This document shows positions 17,991-27,476 of a DNA stretch of 64,000 bases, in pieces. This DNA comes from Segatella copri (GTDB lineage: Bacteria; Bacteroidota; Bacteroidia; Bacteroidales; Bacteroidaceae): contig NZ_JAPDUW010000001.1 of the NCBI RefSeq assembly GCF_026015295.1, positions 682,001-746,000 of the forward strand. Reading direction: 5' to 3'. The position numbers and the translations under genes were made by a program. The notes under the pieces were generated by a model. That model was given only the letters and a program-made list of their open reading frames with translations, was not told the origin of the DNA and did no database searches. The number at the start of each line of letters is the position of its first letter. Position 1 is the stretch's first letter.

Positions 17991-18707
17991 ATGGAGAAAA
18001 CAAGTAAAATTAAATACGGATGGCTCGTCACGGCAATGGTGGTTGTGCTTCTTGTTATCGATCAGATTATCAAGGTGTACATCAAGACCCATTTTTGCCT
18101 TGGCGAGTCTGTTCGTGTTACTGATTGGTTTTATATCGAATTTGTTGAGAACAACGGAATGGCTTGGGGTATGTCGTTTATCGGCAAGTTCTGGCTAAGT
18201 CTGTTGCGCCTGGTGGCCATCTGTGCGTTGAGCATTTATCTGCATCGCATCATTAAGCGTGGTACCTATCGCATGTTATACATCATTTTGGTGGCGTTGG
18301 TTCTGACGGGTGCAATCGGCAATATGATTGATTCCATCTTCTACGGACTTATCTTCACCGGTGCTTCACCTTATTATGTATCTTATCTTGTGCCTTTCGG
18401 CGAGGGGTATGCACCCGTGCTCATGGGCAAGGTGGTTGATATGTTCCGCTTTCCGTTCTTCACCTATACATGGCCTGAATGGTTCCCTTTCTGGGGTGGA
18501 CAGCATGGTACATTCTTCGATCCTGTATTCAATTTTGCAGATTCCTGTGTATCAGTCGGCATCATTTCCCTCTTGCTTTTCTGTAGAAAAGAACTGGAAA
18601 CTCTCGGAGGTGGTGATAAGAAGAAGAAGGTTAAAGATTCTTCTTTTATTGAAACTGCTGAAGAAAAGATAAAGTCTCAATCTCAAGAAAATAAGGAGGA
18701 CAAGTAA
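17991..18707 (+). CDS. lspA: lipoprotein signal peptidase (signal peptidase II)
   Basis: LspA removes the signal peptide of lipoproteins at the inner membrane. The 238-residue protein has four membrane helices and the two catalytic aspartates at D114 (GNMIDS) and D184 (NFADS). It is longer than the proteobacterial enzyme because of a periplasmic insert and a charged C-terminal tail, which is usual in Bacteroidota. The stop is 2 bp before the DUF4296 lipoprotein gene, so both are probably translated from one mRNA. Confidence 0.95.
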   Translation: MEKTSKIKYGWLVTAMVVVLLVIDQIIKVYIKTHFCLGESVRVTDWFYIEFVENNGMAWGMSFIGKFWLSLLRLVAICALSIYLHRIIKRGTYRMLYIILVALVLTGAIGNMIDSIFYGLIFTGASPYYVSYLVPFGEGYAPVLMGKVVDMFRFPFFTYTWPEWFPFWGGQHGTFFDPVFNFADSCVSVGIISLLLFCRKELETLGGGDKKKKVKDSSFIETAEEKIKSQSQENKEDK

Positions 18708-18709
18708 TC

Positions 18710-19669
18710 ATGAAGAAAGCTTTTCTTTATCTCTGTTGGATAGTAACCTTTTGTGCAGCCTTCGCTTCTTGCAAGCCTTCGCTGCCAAGAGATGTGCTCT
18801 CTAAAGGAAAGATGACGGATATTCTCTTCGATTATCACATAGCTCTTGCTATGGCGCAGAGCGAAGACGGTGGTAGTGAGAAGAATAGTCTGGCTTATCG
18901 CGAGGCTGTACTGAAGAAACATGATGTCACCTCGGCAGACTTCGACAGTTCGATGGTTTATTATATGCGCCATACAGAATTGCTGCATGATGTGTATAAG
19001 GATTTGGCTGAAAGATTGGATAAAGAGGTGGTTGCATTGGGTGGAAACAGTGCAGGAAATAGTGATTTTGACAATCTTACTGCTGTTGGCGATACTGCCA
19101 ATATCTGGAAGGATGCTACTTCGATGGTATTCTCGCCTGATGAGGGCTTCAACAGTCGCAGTTTTAAAATTGAAGCTGATACTGCTTTCCATAAGGGTGA
19201 CCGGTTCCGTCTTGATTTCGAATCGCAGTTTATCTTCCAGGATGGTATGCGTGATGGTATCGCTTTGCTGGCTGTTCAGTTCAAGAACGATAGTGTGGCA
19301 CAGACTGTAATTCATATTCAGAGTGCTCAGCACTATAGTGTAGAACTCGCTGATAATGATAGCCTTGGAGTCAAATGTATAAAGGGGTACTTTATGTTGA
19401 ATGAGGGTGGCTTCAGTTCTGATGCCGGTTCTTTGACGACTCTTAAACTGATGTTTGTCAATAAGATTCGTCTCATCCGTATGCATCCTAAAAAGGTGGC
19501 ACCGGTTTCTTCTTCTGCAGCATCTTCTGATTCGGCAAAAGTAGATACTGCTCGTAAGACCCGTATACCAGGTCCGAGTGTTCCAGCACGTCCGGATGGA
19601 GCTTTGGCGCCTCCGACCAGTGCACCGGTTCCTATGCCTGATAAACCTATTCAGATGACGAGTAATTAG
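18710..19669 (+). CDS. DUF4296 lipoprotein
   Basis: The 319-residue protein starts with a lipoprotein signal peptide ending in AFASC (Cys21). It then has the DUF4296 domain (PRDVLSKGKMTDILFDYHIALAMAQS, about 26-110), a beta-rich middle and a Pro/Ser/Ala-rich low-complexity tail (about 265-319). The family is found next to lspA in many Bacteroidota and has no known function. A location in the envelope, as a lipoprotein, is inferred from the lipobox. Confidence 0.88.
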   Translation: MKKAFLYLCWIVTFCAAFASCKPSLPRDVLSKGKMTDILFDYHIALAMAQSEDGGSEKNSLAYREAVLKKHDVTSADFDSSMVYYMRHTELLHDVYKDLAERLDKEVVALGGNSAGNSDFDNLTAVGDTANIWKDATSMVFSPDEGFNSRSFKIEADTAFHKGDRFRLDFESQFIFQDGMRDGIALLAVQFKNDSVAQTVIHIQSAQHYSVELADNDSLGVKCIKGYFMLNEGGFSSDAGSLTTLKLMFVNKIRLIRMHPKKVAPVSSSAASSDSAKVDTARKTRIPGPSVPARPDGALAPPTSAPVPMPDKPIQMTSN

Positions 19670-19685
19670 TCTGGATGTTTAAGAT

Positions 19686-19910
19686 ATGGCTGAAATGAGA
19701 AGATGCGGAGCCCATCAGGTGATATTGCCGGATGGCTCGATATTGCAGCAGGCTGTGGTAGAAATACTAGAGGGCAGGGTGGTGAACTACTTCGAGTTTC
19801 GCGAGGAGTTGCCGATGACCGAATGGTTAGGCGGCGAAATCCGGGTGGAACGCGATGAGGAAGGCATCCTCCGTGCCCTGTGGAACGGAAAAGTAATCAA
19901 TAAACATTAA
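19686..19910 (+). CDS. small conserved-looking hypothetical protein (74 aa)
   Basis: I do not recognise a family. The 74 residues look like a small beta-barrel/sandwich (HQVILPDGSILQQAVVEILEGRVVNYFEF), loosely reminiscent of the N-terminal beta-sandwich of amidohydrolases, which usually starts with a similar 'dG...g.VeI.dG.V' pattern. It sits 16 bp after the DUF4296 gene and 17 bp before nadC, so it belongs to the same run of genes. It could be a remnant or a genuine small protein. Confidence 0.6.
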   Translation: MAEMRRCGAHQVILPDGSILQQAVVEILEGRVVNYFEFREELPMTEWLGGEIRVERDEEGILRALWNGKVINKH

Positions 19911-19927
19911 ACATAAACATTAATAAT

Positions 19928-20779
19928 ATGTTAAGCGTAGATCAATTAGAAGACAAGTTGATAGACTTGGCATTTGCTGAGGATATCGGTGATGGCGACC
20001 ACACAACCTTGTGTTGTATCCCAGAAGACGCCATGGGTAAGAGCCACTTGCTTATCAAGGAAGATGGCGTGTTGGCAGGTGTTGAAATGGCAAAGAAGGT
20101 ATTTGCCCGTTTCGATCCTACCATGAAGGTAGAAGTGTTGCTTCAGGATGGGACCCATGTTAAGAAGGGTGACATTGCAATGATTGTAGAGGGTAAGACC
20201 CGTTCTTTGCTCCAGACAGAGCGTTTGATGCTCAATATCATGCAGCGTATGAGTGGCATTGCTACCATGACTGCTAAGTATGTTAAGCGTCTTGAGGGTA
20301 CAAAGACTCATATCCTTGATACCCGTAAGACAACTCCAGGTCTTCGCATGTTGGAGAAGCAGGCTGTGAAGATCGGTGGTGGTATGAACCATCGCATCGG
20401 TCTTTTTGATATGATTCTCTTGAAAGATAACCATATCGATTTCGCCGGTGGCATCGACAATGCTATCGACCGTTGCCATGCTTATCTCAAGGAGAAGGGT
20501 CTCGATCTGAAGATTGAAATCGAGGTTCGCAGCTTCGATGAGCTCGACCAGGTATTGAAGCATGGTGGTGTAAATCGTATCATGCTCGATAACTTCTCTG
20601 TGCCTGATACTAAGAAGGCAGTAGACATCATCGCAGGTAAGTATGAGACTGAGTCTTCTGGCGGTATCACTTACGATACCATCCGCGATTATGCAGAGCA
20701 GGGAGTTGATTTCATCTCAGTTGGTGCCTTGACACATAGTGTGAAGGGCTTGGATATGAGTTTCAAGGCTTGCGAATAA
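19928..20779 (+). CDS. nadC: nicotinate-nucleotide pyrophosphorylase (quinolinate phosphoribosyltransferase)
   Basis: NadC converts quinolinate and PRPP to nicotinate mononucleotide in de novo NAD synthesis. The 283-residue protein has the family features EDIGDGDHTT near the N-terminus and LLQTERLMLNIMQRMSGIAT. It also has the phosphoribosyl-binding DTRKTTPGLRMLEKQAVKIGGG, LLKDNHI, and a C-terminal ISVGALTHSVKGLDMS. Length is normal. Together with nadE at 11.7 kb it covers two steps of the NAD pathway, though the genes are not adjacent. Confidence 0.97.
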   Translation: MLSVDQLEDKLIDLAFAEDIGDGDHTTLCCIPEDAMGKSHLLIKEDGVLAGVEMAKKVFARFDPTMKVEVLLQDGTHVKKGDIAMIVEGKTRSLLQTERLMLNIMQRMSGIATMTAKYVKRLEGTKTHILDTRKTTPGLRMLEKQAVKIGGGMNHRIGLFDMILLKDNHIDFAGGIDNAIDRCHAYLKEKGLDLKIEIEVRSFDELDQVLKHGGVNRIMLDNFSVPDTKKAVDIIAGKYETESSGGITYDTIRDYAEQGVDFISVGALTHSVKGLDMSFKACE

Positions 20780-20795
20780 GTAAAGAATGAAGAGG

Positions 20796-20829
20796 GAAGA
20801 GTGAAGAATTCAAATGCTCTTCTCTTTTT
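20796..20829 (+). terminator. weak terminator hairpin after nadC
   Basis: GAAGAG (20796-20801) pairs with CTCTTC (20817-20822), followed by TCTTTTTG. The stem is short. Confidence 0.5.
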
Positions 20830-20855
20830 GTATATATAAACTTTGTATATATAAA
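20827..20855 (+). repeat. 14-bp direct repeat upstream of the C69 dipeptidase gene
   Basis: TTTGTATATATAAA occurs twice (20827-20840 and 20842-20855), 15 bp before the start codon. The repeat includes TTTG-like and AT-rich promoter words, so it could be a duplicated promoter or operator half-site. Confidence 0.5.
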
Positions 20856-20869
20856 TTAAGGTATATTTT

Positions 20870-22531
20870 ATGAATAAGATTTTTGCTTCAGCCTTGATGG
20901 CTGTGGCTATGTTGGGCAGTGTCTCAGAGGCTGAGGCATGTACCAACTTTATAGTAGGAAAAAAAGCATCGGTTGATGGATCTGTGATGTGTTCATATAG
21001 TGCCGATGACTATGGTATGTTCCAAAATCTCTGTCATTTTCCTGCCGGTAAGCATGCTAAGGGCGAGATGCGTAAGATTTACGATTGGGATACCAATAAA
21101 TATCATGGTGAGATTCCGGAGGCTGCCGAGACTTATAATGTGATTGGCAATATCAATGAATGGCAGGTCACCATCGGTGAAACTACTTATGGTGGACGTG
21201 AGGAAATGGCTGATTCTACGGGTATTATGGACTATGGTTCACTCATCTATGTAGCTCTGCAGCGTAGTAAGACTGCCCGTGAGGCTATCAAGGTGATGAC
21301 AACCATTGCCAATACTTACGGCTATAATTCAGAAGGCGAAACCTTTACCATCTGTGATCCGAACGAAGCTTGGATTATGGAGATGATGGGCAAGGGACCA
21401 GGCTCTAAGGGCGTGGTTTGGGTAGCTCTCCGTATTCCTGATAATGCAGTTTGTGCACATGCTAACCAGAGTCGTATCGGCAAGTTCAATATGAAGGATA
21501 AGAAAAACGTGATGTATGCCAAGGATGTCGTTTCTTTTGCTCGCAGTAAGGGATGGTATCAGGGCAAGGATGCTGATTTCTCATGGAAAATGGCATATGC
21601 TAAGCCTGATTTCTCAGGACGTCGTTTCTGCGATGCTCGTGCTTGGGCTCTCTTGAATCATTTCTATGATATGAGTCCTTATCTTGATTGGGCTTTGGGC
21701 AAGGATCCTAATGCGAAGGATATGCCTCTCTGGGTGGTTCCAAACAAGAAGGTGAGTGTTGCTGATGTTGAGGCTTGCATGCGTGACCATTATGAGGGTA
21801 CACCTCTTTCTGTTGCTGATGGCACTGATATCGGAGGTGGTATCTGGCAGATGCCTTACAGGCCAACTCCATTGATGTTTAAGGTGGATGGAAAGCAGTG
21901 CTTCAACGAACGTCCGGTCAGCACCCAGCAGACTGGTTTTGTTTTTGTTAGCCAGATGCGTTCATGGATGCCTAGAGAGATTGGCGGTGTTCTTTGGTTT
22001 GGTAATGATGATGCCAATATGGTAGCGTTCACACCAATCTACTGTTCTTCTACAGTTCGTCCTGAGTGTTATAATACACCGGGAGCAGATGCAGTGAATT
22101 TCAGTTTCAAGAATGCTTACTGGGTTTGCAATATGACCAGCAATATGGTTTATCCTCGTTACAGCCAGATGTTCCCAACCTTGAAGGAGGTTCGTGATAG
22201 TCTGGATAACAGCTATTTTGCTGCACAGCCAGGTGTTGAGGCTAAGGCTCAGGAACTGTATGCGCAGAATCCACAGGCTGCTGTCAAGTATCTCAATGAT
22301 TATGGTATTGAGAAGGCACAGCAGATGTTGGCGCGTTGGCAACAGCTCTTCCAGTTTATGGTAGTGAAGTATAATGACATGATTATCAAGCCAACCCAAA
22401 AAGATGGCAGTTTCGAGAAGACTCCTTATGGGTTAGGTGCAACCCCAGTTCGTCCTGGGTATCCTGAGAAATATGCCAAGGAACTTATTAAGCAAACAGG
22501 AGACAAGTTCCTGGTTCCTGAAACAAAGTAA
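20870..22531 (+). CDS. C69-family dipeptidase (PepD-like Ntn hydrolase)
   Basis: The 553-residue protein is made with a signal peptide (residues 1-23), and cleavage would expose Cys24 in ACTNFIVGKKAS, the N-terminal nucleophile of family C69. It probably acts on dipeptides in the periplasm. Other family features are SYNEWGVT-like positions, EGETFTICDPNEAWIMEMMGKGPG and WVALRIPDNAVCAHANQ. Length fits the family. It stands alone between nadC and a convergent terminator. Confidence 0.92.
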   Translation: MNKIFASALMAVAMLGSVSEAEACTNFIVGKKASVDGSVMCSYSADDYGMFQNLCHFPAGKHAKGEMRKIYDWDTNKYHGEIPEAAETYNVIGNINEWQVTIGETTYGGREEMADSTGIMDYGSLIYVALQRSKTAREAIKVMTTIANTYGYNSEGETFTICDPNEAWIMEMMGKGPGSKGVVWVALRIPDNAVCAHANQSRIGKFNMKDKKNVMYAKDVVSFARSKGWYQGKDADFSWKMAYAKPDFSGRRFCDARAWALLNHFYDMSPYLDWALGKDPNAKDMPLWVVPNKKVSVADVEACMRDHYEGTPLSVADGTDIGGGIWQMPYRPTPLMFKVDGKQCFNERPVSTQQTGFVFVSQMRSWMPREIGGVLWFGNDDANMVAFTPIYCSSTVRPECYNTPGADAVNFSFKNAYWVCNMTSNMVYPRYSQMFPTLKEVRDSLDNSYFAAQPGVEAKAQELYAQNPQAAVKYLNDYGIEKAQQMLARWQQLFQFMVVKYNDMIIKPTQKDGSFEKTPYGLGATPVRPGYPEKYAKELIKQTGDKFLVPETK

Positions 22532-22552
22532 CAATATTTATCATCCCATAAA

Positions 22553-22594
22553 GAAAGCCGATTCAAGTATATTACTATACAAGAATCGGCTTTC
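22553..22594. terminator. bidirectional terminator between the C69 and rubrerythrin genes
   Basis: A perfect 12-bp stem, GAAAGCCGATTC with GAATCGGCTTTC, separates two convergent genes. A-rich and T-rich flanks suit both directions. Confidence 0.8.
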
Positions 22595-22662
22595 CTGTTT
22601 TCTAGACTAACAATACTAAATAATCGTATTATAATTTTTAAAGTTACGTCTTTTAAAATCTA

Positions 22663-23223
22663 TTACTTGAAGTATCTCTTGTAGAGACCTGCAAAACCTG
22701 CACAGTGGCGGGCTTCATCCTTAGCCATTTCATGAACGGTATCGTGGATAGCATCTGAACCCTGCTCCTTAGCAAGCTTGGCAATGCGGAACTTATCCTC
22801 ACAAGCACCCTTCTCTGCTGCAATACGAGCCTCGAGATTGCTCTTGGTATCACCCAAAACCTCACCGAGAAGTTCTGCAAAACGAGAAGCGTGATCAGCC
22901 TCCTCATAGGCATAACGTTTGTAAGCCTCTGCAATTTCAGGATAGCCTTCACGATCTGCCTGGCGTGCCATAGCAAGATACATACCTACCTCGCCACACT
23001 CACCATTGAAATGGTCCTTCAAACCCTTGATAACGTCTTCATTAACGCCATCCTTATATGCCTGACCGAGAACGTGAACGGTAGCAAATGTCATATCGTC
23101 ATCTACTGCATCTTCCATCTCTTTGAACTTGCTGGCTGGAGCCTTGCAGATAGGGCACTTCTCTGGTGCTTCTGTACCTTCGTAAATGTAACCGCAAACG
23201 GTGCAAATAAACTTTTTCTTCAT
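22663..23223 (-). CDS. rubrerythrin with N-terminal rubredoxin domain (reverse rubrerythrin)
   Basis: The protein detoxifies hydrogen peroxide in anaerobes. The 186 residues begin with a rubredoxin-type iron site (C7, C10, C23, C26) and continue with a ferritin-like diiron domain ([28 protein letters not shown]). In classical rubrerythrin the rubredoxin domain is C-terminal, so this is the reversed architecture. It lies 45 bp downstream of a Fur-family gene on the same strand, so the two probably form a peroxide-response operon. Confidence 0.95.
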   Translation of the reverse strand: MKKKFICTVCGYIYEGTEAPEKCPICKAPASKFKEMEDAVDDDMTFATVHVLGQAYKDGVNEDVIKGLKDHFNGECGEVGMYLAMARQADREGYPEIAEAYKRYAYEEADHASRFAELLGEVLGDTKSNLEARIAAEKGACEDKFRIAKLAKEQGSDAIHDTVHEMAKDEARHCAGFAGLYKRYFK

Positions 23224-23268
23224 AATGTTTTTGTTTTAAATGTTGTTGTATAATTATTGTCTTTTGAA

Positions 23269-23718
23269 TTAGTGAACAGTCTCTGTGAGAGGTGACTTTA
23301 CGCCTTTTTTAGCGCATTCTGCACAGATTCCTCTGTAGTAGAGCTGTTCTTCCAATACGATGTTTCCTTCAATTTCCTTTCCTGGTTCCACTTTTGGAGC
23401 TGGTTCGCCGAAAAAGTCAATTACCTTGCCACAATTTCTGCAATAGAAATGAACGTGGCTTTTAATATTTCCATCATAACATACGCGATGTTCATCGATT
23501 GTGATCATCTGAGCCGCATTGTGCTCACTCAACATTCTGAGTGTGTTGTAAACGGTTGTCTTGCTCAATGTTGGGATACTCTCGGCTAATCCTTTGTACA
23601 CATCCTCGATAGTTGGATGAGTGGGATGCTTGATGAGCCAATCCATAATGGCAATACGCTGGAGTGATGGTCGGATACCTTTCTCCACGAGTCTTTGATA
23701 GGCTTCTGTCTGCTTCAT
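23269..23718 (-). CDS. Fur-family transcriptional regulator, probably PerR-like
   Basis: The 149-residue protein has the Fur winged helix (residues 15-75, with TTVYNTLRMLSEHN as the recognition region) and a C-terminal metal-binding domain. It has two structural zinc CxxC pairs (C93/C96 and C132/C135) and the histidine-rich SHVHFYC segment. It is upstream of and likely co-transcribed with rubrerythrin, which suggests a peroxide-sensing PerR rather than an iron-sensing Fur. The two cannot be separated with certainty by sequence alone. Confidence 0.9.
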   Translation of the reverse strand: MKQTEAYQRLVEKGIRPSLQRIAIMDWLIKHPTHPTIEDVYKGLAESIPTLSKTTVYNTLRMLSEHNAAQMITIDEHRVCYDGNIKSHVHFYCRNCGKVIDFFGEPAPKVEPGKEIEGNIVLEEQLYYRGICAECAKKGVKSPLTETVH

Positions 23719-23746
23719 AATTACTTGTTTTTATAATTTGTTGATG

Positions 23747-23778
23747 CAAAGATAAGCAATTCTTTTGTATCTGCCAAA
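23747..23778 (-). promoter_or_regulatory. promoter of the Fur-family/rubrerythrin operon
   Basis: On the minus strand TTTG (23775-23778) and TATCTTTG (23747-23754) are separated by 20 bp, a full consensus match, 28 bp before the regulator start codon. A Fur/PerR box could overlap this AT-rich region (autoregulation), but I cannot define one by eye. Confidence 0.78.
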
Positions 23779-23914
23779 TATTTTTGCAAAAATTCCAATG
23801 TATTTTTGAATATTTTACAATTGCATAGTTGTTTTAAGATTTGTTGTGCAAAAAGGGAGAGTCTATGATTCGCTTTTGGAAATTATTGATACTAAAACCC
23901 TTTTGGAAAAAGTA

Positions 23915-23952
23915 ATTCCCCGTCACGCTACCGGAGTGTTGTGGCGGGGAAT
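23915..23952 (-). terminator. terminator after the LolA-like gene
   Basis: ATTCCCCG (23915-23922) pairs with CGGGGAAT (23945-23952); on the minus strand it is followed by TACTTTTT. It lies 39 bp beyond the LolA-like stop codon. Confidence 0.7.
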
Positions 23953-23990
23953 CTTATTTGAAAATAAACTTTATACGATATTTCAGGCGA

Positions 23991-24590
23991 TTATCTCAGG
24001 TCGATGACTTCAGCTCCTGGACATTCCTTGCTGTTGAAATTGAATGTGCTGTTAGAAACGCTCTTGGCTCTGAAGTTACTTACCGTGATGGTACTCCAGG
24101 TATTGCCCTGTCGCATCTTGACAACTGATGGAACATGTGTCTTTTTGTTGATGGTGATATACATTTCGGCTACAGAACGTTTCTGGTTATTGGCTACGAG
24201 ATGTACTACATAGTTACTGCCTGCTGTCTTGAGCGTTGACTTATAACCAGTCTTATATATATTAATAAATGTATAAGGGTTCATGGACATCTGCTGAGCC
24301 TGTGTAGGGTTGCTGACATTCACCTCGTTGGTTTTCTTTAGATAAGTCCACTGGGTCTTGCCGTTGAACCAGACGATGGCTTGCGGGGTACGGGCGTTAA
24401 ACTTGTTGCCTTTGATGGCAATACTGCCGCTTGCTGACCCATACTTAGAACTGCTCATCTTGAAGTTGGCGCTAGCTCCACCTTTGTTGCCAATAACGGC
24501 AGCGGTCTTATCAAGTACCTGTTGCGCAGTCTGCGCCATGGCTCCGATGCTCATCATTGCAACGAAAGCCAATGCTAAAATCTTTTTCAT
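23991..24590 (-). CDS. LolA-like periplasmic outer-membrane lipoprotein carrier
   Basis: The 199-residue protein has a cleavable signal peptide (MKKILALAFVAMMSIGAMAQ) and a LolA-type fold. That fold shows as repeated beta strands, a QAIVWFNGKTQWTYLKKTNEV segment, and MYITINKKTHVPSVVKMRQGN. LolA ferries lipoproteins from the inner to the outer membrane. It lies downstream of ftsK on the same strand, a neighbourhood also seen in other bacteria, but a terminator between them suggests separate transcription. Confidence 0.85.
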   Translation of the reverse strand: MKKILALAFVAMMSIGAMAQTAQQVLDKTAAVIGNKGGASANFKMSSSKYGSASGSIAIKGNKFNARTPQAIVWFNGKTQWTYLKKTNEVNVSNPTQAQQMSMNPYTFINIYKTGYKSTLKTAGSNYVVHLVANNQKRSVAEMYITINKKTHVPSVVKMRQGNTWSTITVSNFRAKSVSNSTFNFNSKECPGAEVIDLR

Positions 24591-24661
24591 TTTTATCTTT
24601 TCCTTTCTTTTAAAATTCTATGTTATATTATATCTTCTAAAATTTCATACTCTATCATAAA

Positions 24662-24701
24662 GCCGTAAAAACGTCTTTTCTCTCTTAGACGTTTTCACGG
24701 C
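24662..24701 (-). terminator. terminator after ftsK
   Basis: GCCGTAAAAACGTC pairs with GACGTTTTCACGGC (13 of 14 positions), loop of 12 nt. It lies between the ftsK stop and the LolA-like start. Confidence 0.75.
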
Positions 24702-24768
24702 TTCAAGGTTTAATAATTTAACCTTTTCCAATATTATCTTCTTTCATACCCTTAGTTCTTTACTAAAA

Positions 24769-27396
24769 TTAAGAGTTTCGAAGTGCCATTAACAGATTAT
24801 TAAGCTGGTTTTCATCCTGTATAAGTACCTCACGAGGCTTGCTGCCCTGTGCTGCACCTACGATGCCTGCAGCTTCCATCTGGTCCATCAGTCGTCCTGC
24901 ACGGTTATAGCCGATACTGAACCGGCGCTGGATCATGCTGGTAGAACCCTGCTGCGAAAGAACAATCGCATGGGCTGCCTCTTCGAAGAACGGATCCAGT
25001 TCGCGGGCACTGATGCTGCCGCTTCCACCTGCGCTTCCTTCATCATTAGCTGGTTCTGGCAACTCCATAGGTTCGATAGGGCCAGGCTGTTCGCAGATAT
25101 ACTCGTTGATGCGCTCGATTTCAGGTGTATCAACAAAGGCGCACTGTACACGGACAGGTTCGTTGCCGCAGAGATAGAGCATATCACCACGACCAATCAG
25201 CTGGTTGGCTCCTGTACGGTCAAGAATGGTCTTTGAGTCGATGGCAGATGTAACCTTAAAGGCGATACGGCCAGGGAAGTTAGCCTTGATATTACCCGTG
25301 ATGATGCTGGTTGTAGGACGCTGGGTGGCAATAATCATGTGGATACCCACGGCACGTGCCAGCTGGGCGATACGGGCAATAGGAAGTTCTACTTCCTTGC
25401 CGGCTGTCATGATCAGATCACCGAACTCATCTATAATCACCACGATGTATGGCATATACTCATGTCCATCTGTCAACTTCAACTTGTGGTTGATATACTT
25501 CTGGTTGTATTCTTTGATGTTACGGGCTCCTGCCTTTTTGAGCAAGTCGTAACGGCTATCCATCAGTACACACAGACTGTTAAGGGTTCTAACTACCTTG
25601 GTTACGTCGGTTATGATAGGTTCTTCCTCATCAGGAACCGCAGCCATAAACTTATTGGCAATACGGGAGTAGACGCTAAACTCCACCTTCTTAGGGTCGA
25701 TGAGAACCAGTTTGAGTTCGTTTGGATGTTTCTTGTATAATAAAGAGGTGATGATGGCATTCAAACCTACAGATTTACCCTGTCCGGTAGCACCCGCAAC
25801 AAGCAGGTGAGGAATCTTTGCCAAATCAACCATAAACACTTCGTTGGTAATGGTCTTACCCAAAGCGATAGGTAACTCCATCTTGGTTTCCTGGAATTTC
25901 TTTGAGTTTAAAGTACTTTCCATACTAACGATGTTCGCCTTTGCGTTAGGTACCTCAATACCGATGGTTCCCTTACCTGGGATAGGAGCGATGATACGGA
26001 TGCCGAGAGCTGCCAGACTCAAGGCGATGTCATCTTCCAGATTCTTGATCTTAGAGATACGTACGCCTTCTGCAGGCTGGATTTCGTAGAGTGTGATGGT
26101 AGGACCAACCGTAGCACGGATGGTTTTGATCTGTACGCCAAAGTTGCCCAGCACCTCGATGATGCGGTTTTTGTTGGCGCGCTGCTCTTCCTCATCGATG
26201 GATACGCCGTCATCCTCATACTTCTTCAGAAGGTTGAGTACCGGATATTTATATCTGGTGAATGGCTCCTTCGGATTGATCGGAGTATTCAGTACTTCTG
26301 CATTGCTCAAGGTGTTGCCTGTAGCCTTCTCGTCGGCTGTGGCTACAGAGATGTCCATACCTATATGCTCAGAAGCTGCAGCAGCCTCGGCAGCTTGCTT
26401 TTCCAATGCTTCCTTTTCAGCCCGTTTTGTACGGAGTTCGCGCTGACGTGCAATGAGTGACATATTATCGTTCTGCGTGCCGTTGGCTATAGCGATGGTT
26501 TCATCTTTTTCTGTATCACCTTCTGTTCCTGTAGCTTCCTGTCCGTCTGCCTCTGGCTCAACAGGCGTAGAAGGTGTGTCTGGGTTTGCGAAAGTCTGGT
26601 CCGGATCCAGATTCAGGTCGATGACTTTGGCAGGTTCTTCTTCCTTATATTCTTCTTTCTCATCCTCTGTGTCAGGCCCATATGCTGCGCTGGCGTATAC
26701 CTCGTCGATAGCTTCCGTATCTTTCCTGTTCTTTCCATGGTTAGTAATCTCAAATTTCACCTTATTTGATATATAACCGATAGGGTTGAGTGCTTTTCTG
26801 ATTACCGTAATGGTTTCAGTGGTGAGATAGGTGAGGAATGCTACCGCCACGAAGAAAAGAATGGCAGTAAGTCCTGGAGGACCCATGATGTTCTCCAGAT
26901 TCTGCACGACAAAGAGTCCGTGCTTTCCGCCCGGATTGAATGTGAGGCTTGGCATGATAGGTGCGATGAACTTGGCAAAGGTTACCGACATCCATAGCAT
27001 GACCACAATCATGCAGAAGAACCATTTCCACAGGTTCAACTTGTAGGCATGCATCATCTGCAATCCCACCATAATGACAAAGAATGGGAGCATGAAGGCT
27101 GGAAATCCGAAATTGATGGCAATGAGCCAATAGGATACAATGGCTCCCCAGGATCCGCAGTAGTTCTGAAACTGTTTTTCCGTGTTGGTCCATTCGCCCG
27201 GCTTCAGATTTTCGAGCAAACTCTGGTCATTGGCTCCTGTGTTGAGAAAGGAGATCATAGCGATGATGATAACCACAGCAATGACTACCAAGGCTAATCC
27301 AATGAAAAAGTCGGTGATAGTATTGTTGAAAATATACTGTAAACCAATAGCTTCGCTAAAGGTTTTGGTCTTTTTTTCAGTTCTTTTTTTAGCCAT
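24769..27396 (-). CDS. ftsK: DNA translocase FtsK/SpoIIIE
   Basis: FtsK pumps chromosomal DNA at the division septum. Four membrane helices lie near the N-terminus (about 25-210). An acidic/Ala-Glu-rich linker follows (about 215-400), then the motor with Walker A GATGQGKS near residue 535 and Walker B VVIIDEFGDLI. A C-terminal gamma winged helix ends the protein (RRFSIGYNRAGRLMDQME). I chose the start MAKKRTEKK at 27396 rather than the 19-residue longer possibility at 27453, because family members begin close to such a basic stretch. The resulting 875 residues are normal. Confidence 0.96.
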   Translation of the reverse strand: MAKKRTEKKTKTFSEAIGLQYIFNNTITDFFIGLALVVIAVVIIIAMISFLNTGANDQSLLENLKPGEWTNTEKQFQNYCGSWGAIVSYWLIAINFGFPAFMLPFFVIMVGLQMMHAYKLNLWKWFFCMIVVMLWMSVTFAKFIAPIMPSLTFNPGGKHGLFVVQNLENIMGPPGLTAILFFVAVAFLTYLTTETITVIRKALNPIGYISNKVKFEITNHGKNRKDTEAIDEVYASAAYGPDTEDEKEEYKEEEPAKVIDLNLDPDQTFANPDTPSTPVEPEADGQEATGTEGDTEKDETIAIANGTQNDNMSLIARQRELRTKRAEKEALEKQAAEAAAASEHIGMDISVATADEKATGNTLSNAEVLNTPINPKEPFTRYKYPVLNLLKKYEDDGVSIDEEEQRANKNRIIEVLGNFGVQIKTIRATVGPTITLYEIQPAEGVRISKIKNLEDDIALSLAALGIRIIAPIPGKGTIGIEVPNAKANIVSMESTLNSKKFQETKMELPIALGKTITNEVFMVDLAKIPHLLVAGATGQGKSVGLNAIITSLLYKKHPNELKLVLIDPKKVEFSVYSRIANKFMAAVPDEEEPIITDVTKVVRTLNSLCVLMDSRYDLLKKAGARNIKEYNQKYINHKLKLTDGHEYMPYIVVIIDEFGDLIMTAGKEVELPIARIAQLARAVGIHMIIATQRPTTSIITGNIKANFPGRIAFKVTSAIDSKTILDRTGANQLIGRGDMLYLCGNEPVRVQCAFVDTPEIERINEYICEQPGPIEPMELPEPANDEGSAGGSGSISARELDPFFEEAAHAIVLSQQGSTSMIQRRFSIGYNRAGRLMDQMEAAGIVGAAQGSKPREVLIQDENQLNNLLMALRNS

Positions 27397-27476
27397 TTTA
27401 TATATTTTTGAATAATTTATCTGCAAAATTAGCGAAAATAATTGAGAAAACAATTCTTTTTCTCATCTTTTTTTTC

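Noticed and set aside
27397-27453. 19-residue N-terminal extension of FtsK
   Set aside because: MAKKRTEKK is the expected start; the extension lies over the AT-rich promoter region.
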